NCBI RefSeq assembly: GCF_004684935.1
Contig: NZ_SRJD01000011.1
Coordinates: 59,494 to 123,493, forward strand
Direction of reading: 5' to 3'
Source: Sporolactobacillus shoreae
Lineage (GTDB): Bacteria; Bacillota; Bacilli; Bacillales; Sporolactobacillaceae
DNA length: 64,000 nucleotides
Shown here: positions 1 to 9,900 of the stretch, one piece after another
How positions within the stretch are numbered: position 1 is the first letter of the stretch
Layout of the letters: each line of letters opens with the position of its first letter
Program-made: the position numbers and the translations under genes
Notes under the pieces: model-generated
The model's database searches: none
The model's input: the letters and a program-made list of their open reading frames with translations, nothing else
What the model was told of the DNA's origin: nothing

Positions 1-35
1 TCCGCGAGTAGCACACACAGGACAAATGGAAATAA

Positions 36-95
36 AAAATCCCGTCTGGCATGACCTTGCATGTTTTGCAAAGCCATAGCCCGACGGGACAGTCG
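36..95 (-). terminator. Rho-independent terminator of uppP
   Basis: Read on the minus strand, a perfect 7-bp outer stem (TCCCGTC at 40-46 pairing with GACGGGA at 83-89) closes a loop with further internal pairing and is followed by a T-rich run. It lies just downstream of the uppP stop codon. Confidence 0.75.
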
Positions 96-104
96 TCTTA
101 TTTT

Positions 105-932
105 TTATCCAAAAAGTCCTGGGATTAGAATCCACAGCACACCAAAAGCGGCAGCAATAATAAAGCGATAGACGGCAAACGGTACGAGTGTATAACGTTT
201 CAGCAATCTCATAAAGGTAACAATGGCCAACAGAGCCACAATGAAAGCCACAAAAAAACCGACAATAAAGAGCGGCAGGTTGGCTTTGATGACGCTGAGA
301 TCCTTTAAAACTTCAACTCCGCTGGCACCAATCATCATTGGAACTGCCAGAATGAAAGAAAATTCTGCAGCTGTTTTCCGTTCAACACCAGCGATGAGTC
401 CACCCGACATCGTTGATCCCGACCGTGAAAAACCGGACCACAGGGAGAGGACCTGGAACAGGCCGATGACAAAGGCCTGGCTATAGCTGACCTGTGTTGT
501 TCCATTACCTTCACGGCGTCCGGCCACCCATTCTGCAAAAATCATGACAATGCCCCCGACGACGAGCGCAATCAGAACACTTCCCGGCGAGAACAATTTA
601 GATGTAATGAAATTCTTGAGAGCGACACCGAGAATTCCGGCCGGAATACCTGCGATAATGATGTGCAGCAGATTCAAATGGCTGGGTCCGCTTTTCGGAA
701 CATTACGATAGAAACCGAAAAGGCTCCACAACCTTTTCCAATAGAGTACAACAACAGCCAAGATCGAACCAAGCTGAATAATGACTTCAAAAACAACAGC
801 TCTGTTACCTGTAAAGTGCAGCAGGTTTCCAACAAGAATCAGATGCCCTGTGGATGACACAGGCGCGAATTCAGTCAAGCCTTCAACAGCGCCCAGAATA
901 ATTGCAGTCAAAAGAAGCAATGGGTTCACCAA
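105..932 (-). CDS. uppP: Undecaprenyl-diphosphatase UppP (BacA family)
   Basis: Membrane enzyme that removes a phosphate from undecaprenyl pyrophosphate, recycling the lipid carrier for peptidoglycan and wall polymer synthesis; it can give bacitracin tolerance. The 275-residue product is family-typical in length and almost entirely hydrophobic. It carries both signature motifs: [14 protein letters not shown] at residues 17-30 and GFSRSGST near 166-173, which form the active site. The start is GTG, preceded by an AAGG Shine-Dalgarno sequence. It is monocistronic with its own terminator and is divergent from the arginine operon. Identification is firm from the motifs. Confidence 0.95.
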   Translation of the reverse strand: MVNPLLLLTAIILGAVEGLTEFAPVSSTGHLILVGNLLHFTGNRAVVFEVIIQLGSILAVVVLYWKRLWSLFGFYRNVPKSGPSHLNLLHIIIAGIPAGILGVALKNFITSKLFSPGSVLIALVVGGIVMIFAEWVAGRREGNGTTQVSYSQAFVIGLFQVLSLWSGFSRSGSTMSGGLIAGVERKTAAEFSFILAVPMMIGASGVEVLKDLSVIKANLPLFIVGFFVAFIVALLAIVTFMRLLKRYTLVPFAVYRFIIAAAFGVLWILIPGLFG

Positions 933-1108
933 CCTTAAAAGGTAATTTTCATAACAATTAAGAAAAGCCCTGATACAAGCTTATTCATTATAGCATAATC
1001 TTTTTCCGCCCCAGATAAGAAGATTATTAAATTTTGATGAGAGGTTGAGGAGCCTTTCTCATGAATTGGCCATGCCGGGAGCCAAAATGGCCGTCTGAAA
1101 AAAAGTTC

Positions 1109-1126
1109 AATGAATATGCATTTCGG
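1109..1126. promoter_or_regulatory. Possible ArgR/AhrC box at the arginine operon promoter
   Basis: TGAATATGCATTTC at 1111-1124 has a good left half (TGAAT) and a partial right half (ATTTC for ATTCA) of the ARG-box pattern TGAAT-N4-ATTCA. It sits immediately upstream of the -35 element, where repressor binding would block transcription. Only one imperfect box is seen, so this is tentative. Confidence 0.3.
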
Positions 1127-1128
1127 GG

Positions 1129-1156
1129 TTGACTTCCTGCCCAGCCCCTGTATAAT
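1129..1156 (+). promoter_or_regulatory. Sigma-A promoter of the arginine operon
   Basis: TTGACT (1129-1134), a 16-bp spacer and a perfect TATAAT (1151-1156) stand upstream of the T-box leader. Transcription should start near 1163, giving a leader of about 420 nt before argC. Confidence 0.75.
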
Positions 1157-1162
1157 AGATAG

Positions 1163-1459
1163 CACCAAGCCAGAAATGACAGCAAGATTCCACAAATTCT
1201 ATGAAATGAAGCCGATGAAGAAGAGAGTAGCAATAATAAGCTGCGGAAGCGAGCCGGGACGATGGGAGCCGGCGCAGCAGACTATTGTGAAACGCACTTC
1301 CGAGGCGACAGCCTGAAACAGTATGTAGGGCTGTCCGGGAGCTCCCGTTACAGAGAACCTAAGCAGATCTCCGATTTATTATGGAGATAACCAGAGTGGT
1401 ACCGCGGGCAATGTGATCAACGCTCGTCTCTTTTATCGATAAAAGAGGCGGGCGTTTTT
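1163..1459 (+). promoter_or_regulatory. T-box leader with Arg specifier (CGC), controls arg operon
   Basis: The hallmark T-box sequence TGGTACCGCGG lies at 1397-1407 and is followed by a 14-bp intrinsic terminator stem (1421-1434 with 1441-1454, then a T run). Stem I is visible upstream: GAAG/AGAGAGTAG on the 5' side, with CAATA pairing to TATTG at 1283-1287, and the typical GGGAGCC-type distal loop. Opposite the AGTA loop-E motif, the specifier loop reads TGAAACGCA; CGC at 1293-1295 followed by A fits an arginine codon. Uncharged tRNA-Arg would bind and cause antitermination. An ATCTCC/GGAGAT stem near 1367-1387 fits Stem III. The Arg assignment agrees with the genes downstream. Confidence 0.92.
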
Positions 1460-1584
1460 AATTTATTTCTGGGGAAACAGGGAAATAAGGCGGTCATTTA
1501 CTCAGCCGGTTTACTTCTCTGAAGCAGCAGTGGACTAAATGAAGAGTGAAAAAAGCGAATGTTCTTAAACTGGAGGCAATTCAG

Positions 1585-2622
1585 GTGAAAGCAGGTATTG
1601 TAGGAGCAAATGGTTATAGCGGCATTGAGTTGATTCGTCTGTTAATGAATCATCCCTCCATCGAATTGGAAATGCTGGTTTCTCATTCCACAAAGGGGGC
1701 ATCCATTTCCGATGTCTACCCTCATTTGTCCGGACTGCTGGATAAACCGCTTGAAGACTTCGACGCGGATAAACTTGCCGAAAGGGTGGATGTCGTTTTC
1801 TTCGCAACTCCGGCAGGCATCAGTAAGGATCTTCTGCCGGAATGTCTGAAGCGCGGTCTGACCTGCATCGATCTTTCCGGTGACTTTCGCCTGAAGGATC
1901 CTGAAGCATATGAAACTTGGTATCATCACGCGCCGGCAGATGCTTCTCTTCTGAACGACGCGGTTTACGGACTCTCGGAGGTCAACCGAAGGCAGATCGA
2001 AGGGGCGAGTTTTATTGCCAACCCCGGCTGTTATCCGACAGCTACACTGCTTGGTCTCGCGCCCGCACTTAAGGACGGGGCGATTGATCCGGGCTCGATC
2101 ATCATCGACGGGAAATCGGGTGTCTCAGGATCAGGGAAACAGATGGTACTTGGGAACCTGTACTGTGAAGTTAATGAGAGTGTGAAAGCCTATAAACTTG
2201 GCACACATAAGCATCTGCCTGAAATTGAGCAGGAAATCGCGGCACTCAGCGGAGAAACTCATCCGGTGACTTTTACAACACATTTGATACCGATGACCCG
2301 GGGGCTGATGACAACCATATATGCGACGATGGAAAAAGGCTATTCAACCCGGGAGTTTCTTCAGCTCTATGAACGGTACTATGAGAAATCACCTTTTGTC
2401 AGGATCAGGCCGATAGGCACATGGCCTGCGACAAAAGAGGTTGTCGGATCAAATTTCTGTGATATCGGGCTGAATGTCGACGGACGGTCAAGGCGCCTGA
2501 CGATTGTGTCAGTCATTGATAATGTGGTTAAAGGCGCCGCAGGTCAGGCAATTCAGAATCTGAACATAATTAAGGGATGGGACGAACAGACCGGACTCAA
2601 GCTTACCCCGATCTATCCGTGA
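1585..2622 (+). CDS. argC: N-acetyl-gamma-glutamyl-phosphate reductase
   Basis: Third step of arginine synthesis: NADPH-dependent reduction of N-acetylglutamyl phosphate to the semialdehyde, in the cytosol. The N-terminus has the Rossmann motif GANGYSG (residues 7-13), and the catalytic cysteine sits in ANPGCYPT (Cys149). I chose the GTG at 1585 because GGAGG lies 8-9 nt upstream and the resulting 345 residues match the Bacillus enzyme length. An in-frame GTG at 1546 would add 13 residues without a comparable ribosome binding site. First gene of the operon, behind the T-box. Confidence 0.96.
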   Translation: MKAGIVGANGYSGIELIRLLMNHPSIELEMLVSHSTKGASISDVYPHLSGLLDKPLEDFDADKLAERVDVVFFATPAGISKDLLPECLKRGLTCIDLSGDFRLKDPEAYETWYHHAPADASLLNDAVYGLSEVNRRQIEGASFIANPGCYPTATLLGLAPALKDGAIDPGSIIIDGKSGVSGSGKQMVLGNLYCEVNESVKAYKLGTHKHLPEIEQEIAALSGETHPVTFTTHLIPMTRGLMTTIYATMEKGYSTREFLQLYERYYEKSPFVRIRPIGTWPATKEVVGSNFCDIGLNVDGRSRRLTIVSVIDNVVKGAAGQAIQNLNIIKGWDEQTGLKLTPIYP

Positions 2623-2636
2623 GAAGGAGAAAAATC

Positions 2637-3863
2637 GTGGAAAAAATAATAGAACAGCATTCAAAATTCATAGAAATAAAGAACGGCAGTGTCGGCTCAC
2701 CAAAGGGTTTTATCACAGGTGGCCAGAACATCGGGATGAGAAGAAGTAAACCGGATATGGGCTGGATTTATTCACAGGTACCGGCTGCGGCAGCCGGTGT
2801 CTACACCACAAACCTTTTTCAGGCGGCACCGCTTAAGGTCACTAAGGAGAGCCTGGCGGAGGAGAACAGCCTTCAGGCGATACTTGTCAATACCGTCAGT
2901 GCGAACTCATGTACCGGGGAAGAAGGTATGGCAAATGCCTTCACAACCAGAAAATGGATCGCCGATCATCTCGGCCTGCCGGAACATCTTGTCGGAGTAG
3001 CCTCCACCGGCGTGATTGGGCTTCAGCTTCCGATGGATAAAATGGAAAAAGGGATCAACAGAATTTCGCTTCAGGGGGCAGACGCGCCTTTTGAAGAAGC
3101 AATCCTGACAACAGATACACATTCGAAACATCTGGCTGTCCAATTTGAAATTGATGGCAAAACAGTTACGATCGGTGGCGCGTGCAAGGGCTCCGGAATG
3201 ATTCGCCCGAATATGGCCACGATGCTTGGCTTTGTGACGACGGACGCCGCGGTTGATTCAGAAGATCTGCACGCCGCACTTAAATCAGTAACAGACCGTA
3301 CGTTTAACCGAATTACAGTGGATGGTGATACGAGCACCAACGATATGGTTCTTGTTCTGGCAAACGGAATGGCGGGAAATACGAAACTAACATCGGAACA
3401 TCCTGAATGGGGAACCTTTCTCGCCGGTTTGAAAGCGGTCTGTCAGGGACTTGCCAAGTTCATCGCCGGTGACGGTGAAGGAGCGACGAAACTGATTGAA
3501 GTCCGGGTGACCGGCGCGAAAAATGAACACTCGGCGGATGCGATCAGCAAATCAATTGTCGGCTCGAGCCTGGTTAAGACGGCCATATTCGGCAGTGACG
3601 CCAATTGGGGACGCGTTGTCTGCGCGATGGGGTACAGCGGCGAATCGTTTGACCCCGATAAAGTGACACTGGATATTGGCGGAATAACTCTTTTTGCGAG
3701 CGGTATTCCGGTCGCATTCAGTGAGGAAGAAGCCAAGGCCTATCTTGACCAGGACAGCATCGTAATTCATGCGGATATGGGTGAAGGCAGCGGCGAAGCT
3801 GTGGCGTGGGGCTGCGACCTCACTTACAATTACGTGAAGATCAACGCTTCTTACCGCTCATAA
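2637..3863 (+). CDS. argJ: Bifunctional ornithine acetyltransferase / N-acetylglutamate synthase
   Basis: Transfers acetyl from N-acetylornithine to glutamate, closing the acetyl cycle of arginine synthesis; bifunctional members can also use acetyl-CoA. The proenzyme self-cleaves before a threonine nucleophile: the motif RPNMATMLGF is present, with Ala194|Thr195 as the cleavage site, giving alpha and beta chains. GTG at 2637 is chosen over an upstream in-frame ATG inside argC because GAAGGAGA precedes it at good distance. 408 residues is family-typical. It starts 14 nt after argC. Confidence 0.95.
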   Translation: MEKIIEQHSKFIEIKNGSVGSPKGFITGGQNIGMRRSKPDMGWIYSQVPAAAAGVYTTNLFQAAPLKVTKESLAEENSLQAILVNTVSANSCTGEEGMANAFTTRKWIADHLGLPEHLVGVASTGVIGLQLPMDKMEKGINRISLQGADAPFEEAILTTDTHSKHLAVQFEIDGKTVTIGGACKGSGMIRPNMATMLGFVTTDAAVDSEDLHAALKSVTDRTFNRITVDGDTSTNDMVLVLANGMAGNTKLTSEHPEWGTFLAGLKAVCQGLAKFIAGDGEGATKLIEVRVTGAKNEHSADAISKSIVGSSLVKTAIFGSDANWGRVVCAMGYSGESFDPDKVTLDIGGITLFASGIPVAFSEEEAKAYLDQDSIVIHADMGEGSGEAVAWGCDLTYNYVKINASYRS

Positions 3864-3891
3864 AACTTTTGATAACTTGCAGGAGGAAAAA

Positions 3892-4695
3892 ATGAATCAT
3901 TATCTGGTGATTAAATGCGGCGGATCTGTTTTTGATAAACTGACTCCTGCATTTTTCAAAAGCATACAGGCGATCCAGGCGGACGGAAAGTGGAAACCGA
4001 TTATTGTTCATGGCGGCGGTCCCGCAATCTCACAGACACTGGAAAAACGTCAGATACCGACAGCGTTTCACAATGGGCTGCGTGTGACGACAAAAGAAGT
4101 ACTGGAAGTCGTTGAAGCGGTATTGAGCGGGACGATGAACAAACAGCTGGTCGCAAACATCTGCAACGCAGGCGGCAAGGCTGCCGGGGTGAGCGGTATT
4201 GATGGCCACCTGTTCACAGCGTCGCCCTCCGAAGACCGGGCCCTAGGATTCGTAGGCGATATCGTGTCGGTTCATCCGGAAATCGTCACAGACCTTTGTG
4301 ACAAAGGATTGATTCCTGTGGTTTCGCCGATTTCGATGGATAGAATGGGGCAGCATTACAATATTAATGCGGATCAGGCGGCGGCGGCCATCGCTTCCGC
4401 GCTGAACGGAAGATTGTGCTTTATCAGTGACGTGCCCGGTATCCTTGTCGAGCAGAATGGCAAAATGCAGCGCCTTGATCAAGTCTCTGACCAGGAGATT
4501 GCAAACCTTATTGAAACCAAAAAAATCAGCGGTGGCATGATTCCAAAAGTAATGGCTGCGGTGGAGAGCTTAAGGCGGCATGTCCCCGAAGTTGTTATTG
4601 TCAGCGGCACGATGCCGGATTGCCTGATTGACTATACAAAGGGTGCTAAGGTAGGCACCAGAATATTTCTTAAAGAGGAGGCTCTCCATGCTTAA
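3892..4695 (+). CDS. argB: Acetylglutamate kinase
   Basis: Phosphorylates N-acetylglutamate with ATP, usually the feedback-regulated step of the pathway. Amino-acid kinase fold: the N-terminal KCGGS (from Lys8), the glycine-rich HGGGPAIS near residue 42, and a C-terminal SGGMIPK-type substrate/ATP loop are all visible. The ATG at 3892 follows AGGAGG closely. At 267 residues it is of the short class without the N-terminal arginine-sensing helix found in hexameric, arginine-inhibited enzymes. It overlaps argD by 8 nt. Confidence 0.95.
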   Translation: MNHYLVIKCGGSVFDKLTPAFFKSIQAIQADGKWKPIIVHGGGPAISQTLEKRQIPTAFHNGLRVTTKEVLEVVEAVLSGTMNKQLVANICNAGGKAAGVSGIDGHLFTASPSEDRALGFVGDIVSVHPEIVTDLCDKGLIPVVSPISMDRMGQHYNINADQAAAAIASALNGRLCFISDVPGILVEQNGKMQRLDQVSDQEIANLIETKKISGGMIPKVMAAVESLRRHVPEVVIVSGTMPDCLIDYTKGAKVGTRIFLKEEALHA

Positions 4696-5884
4696 TATGG
4701 AATCTGTGGAAAAAATAGCTCCGGTCATGTCGGCGTACGGCCGCTTTCCGGTAACGATTGTCAAAGGAAAAGGCTGCTATGTCTGGGATGATGCAGGGAA
4801 AAAATATCTTGATTTTACCTCTGGAATTGCGGTGTGCGCCCTTGGTCATGTGCCTGACGCTGTCGAAGAAGTGCTGAAAAAGCAGCTGGATACACTGTGG
4901 CACTGCTCGAACCTTTTTCATATAGCATCTCAGGAAAAGCTGGCAGGAATGCTGACCAAGCTGACATGTTGCGACCAGGTCTTCTTCTGCAACAGCGGTG
5001 CGGAAGCGAATGAAGGGGCAATCAAGCTTGCCCGCCGCTACGCGCATCTGATCAAGGGAAAAGATAATGGGCATATTGTGACCTTCAATCACTCGTTCCA
5101 CGGGCGGACGATGGCGACACTGACAGCGACAGCCCAAGAGAAAATTCAAAATGGTTTTGGCCCGCTAATGCCGGGATTCCGCTATCTTCCTTATAACAGC
5201 GATGAAGCCATTCAGGCTCTTAAGGAAGATGACGACTGCATCGCGGTGATGCTCGAAATGGTACAGGGCGAAGGCGGAGTAATTCCTGCCGACCCATCAT
5301 GGATTAAAGCGCTGGCCGACGTGTGCAAGGAAAAAGGGATGCTGCTGATGGTCGATGAAGTCCAGACAGGCATCGGACGTACCGGTACACTGTTCGCTTA
5401 TCAGCAGTACGGCATTGAACCGGATGTCGTGACTGCGGCGAAAGCGCTGGGATCAGGCATTCCGATCGGGGCATTCATGGCGAAGAAGCACGTGTCACAG
5501 GTCATGACCCCGGGGACTCACGGCTCGACTTTTGGCGGCAATCCGTTTGCGACAACGGCAGGCGTGGCGACGCTGGAAGCATTTGAAAAGCAGCATGTGC
5601 TGGAACACTGCGAAAAGAGTGCGGCATACCTGAACGGCAAACTGATTGAACTAAAGGCAAAATATCCCGGCCTGATAAAAGATGTTCGCGGGAAAGGCCT
5701 TTTAATCGGTGTTGAGACAACTTTTCCGGCAATTGATGCCGTGAATCAGCTAAGGGAAGAGCAAAATGTGCTGATTCTGACCGCGGGAAAAAATGTATTG
5801 CGTATTTTACCGCCTCTTGTGGTAACCAATTCGGAAATCGATCACTTTATTAAGGCCTTGGGCGAGGTCCTGAACAAACAATAA
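4688..5884 (+). CDS. argD: Acetylornithine aminotransferase
   Basis: PLP-dependent class III aminotransferase converting N-acetylglutamate semialdehyde to N-acetylornithine. It has SGAEANEGAIKLAR near residue 103, the PLP-binding aspartate in MVDEVQTG (about 221-228), and the Schiff-base lysine in TAAKALGSG (Lys252). Start ATG 4688 lies 6-8 nt after AGAGGAGG and overlaps the end of argB, suggesting translational coupling; an ATG three codons later is an alternative. 398 residues fits the family. Confidence 0.94.
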   Translation: MLNMESVEKIAPVMSAYGRFPVTIVKGKGCYVWDDAGKKYLDFTSGIAVCALGHVPDAVEEVLKKQLDTLWHCSNLFHIASQEKLAGMLTKLTCCDQVFFCNSGAEANEGAIKLARRYAHLIKGKDNGHIVTFNHSFHGRTMATLTATAQEKIQNGFGPLMPGFRYLPYNSDEAIQALKEDDDCIAVMLEMVQGEGGVIPADPSWIKALADVCKEKGMLLMVDEVQTGIGRTGTLFAYQQYGIEPDVVTAAKALGSGIPIGAFMAKKHVSQVMTPGTHGSTFGGNPFATTAGVATLEAFEKQHVLEHCEKSAAYLNGKLIELKAKYPGLIKDVRGKGLLIGVETTFPAIDAVNQLREEQNVLILTAGKNVLRILPPLVVTNSEIDHFIKALGEVLNKQ

Positions 5885-5894
5885 AAAGGGGGGG

Positions 5895-6989
5895 ATGATG
5901 ATGAGAAAAGGCTATCTGATTCTGGAATCGGGTGAACTTTTTCCTGGGATTTATGTAGGCAAACAAGAACCGGTGATGGGCGAAATTGTTTTTAACACAA
6001 GCATGACCGGCTACCAGGAAATCATGACCGACCCCTCTTACGCCGGACAGATTATGACATTTTGTTATCCGCTGATTGGCAACTATGGAATCAATACCAC
6101 CGACAGCGAGCATGAGAAAATCCAGATGCAGGGCGCCATTTTTGCGAATCTATGCCAGGTACCGAGCCATTATCAGTGCGTCAAAACAGTGGATCAGTGG
6201 CTGCAAGAATCAGGTATTCCCGGCCTTGCCGGTGTGGATACGCGGGCCGTTGTAAAAGCCGTGCGAAAAAGCGGGACGATGAAGGCAGTTATCAGTGATA
6301 ACCCTGACGCAAGCGGAGTGGACTGGAGCCGGCCGCTGCCGGTGAATACGGTCAGTATGGTTTCAACGGGCCATGTCACGGAATACCCGGGGGAAGGCCC
6401 CCATGTGGTGCTGATTGATTACGGCTATAAAAAATCGATGCTGAAGGCCCTTCTTTCTGAAGGCTGCAAAGTGACGGTTGTTCCCTATAATACATCCTTT
6501 CAGACGATTGCTTCCCTGCATCCGGCCGGTGTGATGCTGAGCAACGGACCTGGCGATCCGCTTCAGTTAAGCAGCCTTTTCGGTGAACTGAAAAAAATAA
6601 CAGCCAGTTATCCGACACTAGGCATTTGTCTCGGCCACCAGCTGATTGCGCTCACATATGGGGCAAAGACTGGAAAGCTGCTTTTCGGACACCGCGGCGC
6701 CAATCATCCGGTCAAGGAAATAGAAACCGGAAAGGTCTGGATGACTTCTCAAAACCATAGTTTTGTCGTTGAAAAAAGCAGTGTTGATGATAAGACGTTT
6801 GCAATAACTTATCTGAATGTCAATGACGGATCAGTTGAAGGGCTGAAGCACCGCTCTCTTCCGATACAGACCGTCCAGTTTCATCCGGAAGCCCATCCGG
6901 GACCTGATGATACGCATCCTATTTTTAAAAGATTTATTGACACAATTAAGCAGAGCAAGGGTGAAAAAAGCCATGCCGTTACGTACTGA
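5895..6989 (+). CDS. carA: Carbamoyl-phosphate synthase small (glutaminase) subunit
   Basis: Hydrolyses glutamine and channels ammonia to CarB for carbamoyl phosphate, used by ArgF. The N-terminal CPSase domain has FNTSMTGYQE. The C-terminal class I amidotransferase domain has the nucleophile in GICLGHQL (Cys245) and a catalytic histidine in FHPEAHPG. Three successive ATG codons follow a GGGGGGG ribosome binding site; 5895 is the first and 5901 may be used. Its place inside an arginine operon marks it as the arginine-dedicated enzyme rather than the pyrimidine one. Confidence 0.95.
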   Translation: MMMRKGYLILESGELFPGIYVGKQEPVMGEIVFNTSMTGYQEIMTDPSYAGQIMTFCYPLIGNYGINTTDSEHEKIQMQGAIFANLCQVPSHYQCVKTVDQWLQESGIPGLAGVDTRAVVKAVRKSGTMKAVISDNPDASGVDWSRPLPVNTVSMVSTGHVTEYPGEGPHVVLIDYGYKKSMLKALLSEGCKVTVVPYNTSFQTIASLHPAGVMLSNGPGDPLQLSSLFGELKKITASYPTLGICLGHQLIALTYGAKTGKLLFGHRGANHPVKEIETGKVWMTSQNHSFVVEKSSVDDKTFAITYLNVNDGSVEGLKHRSLPIQTVQFHPEAHPGPDDTHPIFKRFIDTIKQSKGEKSHAVTY

Positions 6990-9900
6990 TATAAAAAAAG
7001 TACTTGTCATTGGTTCCGGACCGATTGTGATCGGCCAGGCTGCCGAGTTTGATTATGCCGGCACTCAGGCTTGTCTGGCACTCAAAGAAGAGGGCATCGA
7101 GGTTGTTCTGATCAATAATAATCCGGCGACGATTATGACCGACGACCAGATCGCTGATCGGACCTATGTCGAGCCTCTGACACTGCAAACCATTGAAAAG
7201 ATCATCGCCAGGGAACATCCGGATGGGCTGATTGGAACGTTGGGCGGACAGACAGGGTTGAACCTGGCTGTCGCACTCTATGAAAAGGGGATTCTTGCGA
7301 AATATGGGGTTGAGCTGCTCGGCACATCGGTCGAATCTATCCAGCACGGCGAGGATCGGGAACTTTTTAAAAAATTAATGATTGAAATCAATGAACCTGT
7401 CCCAAAATCGAAAATTATTCGCAGCTATGGTGACGGGCTTGAATTTACTGAAAAGATCGGCTATCCCGTAATTATACGGCCGGCTTACACACTGGGCGGT
7501 TCGGGCGGCGGTTTTGCCTATAGCGAAGAAGATTTGGATCTGGTGCTTCACAGAGGACTGAACCTAAGCCCGATTCATGAAGTGCTGATTGAGAAGAGCA
7601 TCAAGGGCTGGAAGGAAATTGAGTACGAAGTGATGCGTGACGCCAATGACACGTGCATTATTGTCTGCAACATGGAAAATGTCGATCCGGTCGGCGTACA
7701 TACCGGTGACAGCGTCGTTGTCGCACCCTCGCAGACACTTTCAGACGTTCAGTATCAGATGCTCCGCAACGCGTCACTGAAAATCATCCGCGCACTCAAG
7801 ATCGTTGGCGGATGCAACATCCAGTTCGCGCTGAATCCAGTGTCTGATGAATACGCAATTATTGAGGTGAATCCGCGTGTCAGCCGTTCCTCTGCGCTGG
7901 CTTCCAAGGCAACCGGCTATCCGATCGCCCGTGTCGCCGCAAAGTGCGCCGTCGGCTTTTATCTGGATGAAATTCTGAATCCGATCACCGGGACAACTTA
8001 CGCTTCATTTGAACCGGCGATTGACTATATTGTTGTAAAGATTCCCCGCTTTCCCTTTGATAAATTTACGGAAGCCGACCACAGCCTGGGCACACAAATG
8101 AAGGCAACCGGCGAAGTGATGGCGATCGACCGGACCTTTGAGGGCGCATTGAACAAAGGGGTCCGTTCCATGGAAATGGGATTTGCAGGATTGGAAAGGG
8201 AAACCGATCACGATTTGTCGGACGCTTCCTTGGAAGAGCAGCTTGTACATGCGACAGATCTGAGGCTATTTGCGATCGCTGAATTAATGAGAAGAGGCCG
8301 AACGGCAGGCGAGATTCATGAAATGACGGAAATAGACCTGTGGTTTTTGAACGGAATAAGAGGAATTATAGATCTTGAGGGAAAAATAAAAACGCAGCCC
8401 TGGGATGAATTGCCTGATGAGGTACTGATTCAGGCAAAACGGATGAACATCAGCGATCGGCGGCTGTCCGAACTCACGGGGGCCGCTGAGCAGACCATCC
8501 GTACGCGCAGAATTAAGATCGGGCTGACGCCTTCCTATCACCTTGTCGATACGTGTGCCGGAGAATTTGAGGCGCAGACACCTTATTATTATTCGACCTG
8601 GCAGGGCGTGGACGAAGCAGCTGTCAGCGATAAGCCGAAAATCCTGATTATTGGATCGGGACCGATCCGGATCGGCCAGGGCATCGAATTTGATTACTGC
8701 TCCGTTCAGGCAACGCTCGCTGTTAAGAAAAACGGCTATGAGGCGATTGTCATCAATAATAATCCGGAGACAGTCAGCACAGATTACTCGGTTGCCGACC
8801 GACTGTATTTCGAGCCGCTTGCAGTTGAGGATATTTTGAATGTGGCTGAAAAGGAACATGTTCAGGGGGCGCTGATCCAGTTTGGTGGCCAGACGGCTGT
8901 GAACGTTGCTGAATCGCTTGAAAAAGCGGGTATTCAAATATTGGGTACATCAACTGACGGAATTGATCAGCTGGAAGACCGGGAACAATTTTATGAATTG
9001 CTCACCGAACTGAAGATCCCGCATATCCGCGGCCTGAGCGCCACCCGTCTGGAAGACCTCACCGAAGCGGGAAAACAGCTGGGTTATCCAATCCTCGTCC
9101 GGCCGTCCTTTGTTATCGGCGGACAGTCGATGTTCCTGTTCCACAAGCCGGAAGAACTTGAAGCGTATATCCATAGTGAGCACCATCTGAGCGCTCAATC
9201 GTTCCCGCTTCTTGTTGACCGCTATATGCCGGGGACAGAGTGCGAGGTTGACGCGATCAGCGACGGAGATCAGGTTTGTATTCCGGGTATATTCGAGCAT
9301 ATCGAACGCGCGGGTGTGCACTCCGGCGACAGCATCGCTGTTTTTCCGTCCTATTCACTTCCCGATGCGGTGAAGCAGGAGATCGAGGAAGATACAGAGA
9401 AGATCTGCAGACGGCTGAACGTCAGGGGACTGATTAACATCCAGTTTGTGATTGCGGATGGAACGGTTTTTGTCCTGGAGGTCAATCCACGGGCTTCCCG
9501 GACAGTCCCGATTATCAGCAAGATAACCGGTATCCCGATGGTGGAAAAAGCCGTCGGTATCCAGCTCGGTCAGAAGATGGATGATCTTGATCTGATTCAG
9601 GGATACTGTCCGGAACCGCATTTTTACGCGGTCAAAGCACCTGTATTTTCTTTTGCGAAACTCCCCGGCGTTGATCCTGTGCTTGGGCCGGAAATGAAAT
9701 CGACCGGAGAACAGCTTGGCATGGGGAGTACCGTTGATGAAGCTTTCATGAAGGCTTATTTTCTCGATAATCAAAATCCATTTGCCGGCGCGGTGCAGAA
9801 AGAGGTAATTCTGTGCTCAGTGACGAGCAGAGAGAGACTAGAAAGCCTGAACGCTGTCAGGCAGCTGACTGCCAAAGGCTTCAGGATCATTGCAACGACC

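Noticed and set aside
8284..8937. 217-codon minus-strand ORF inside carB
   Set aside because: Shadow of carB, with no family resemblance and no start signals.
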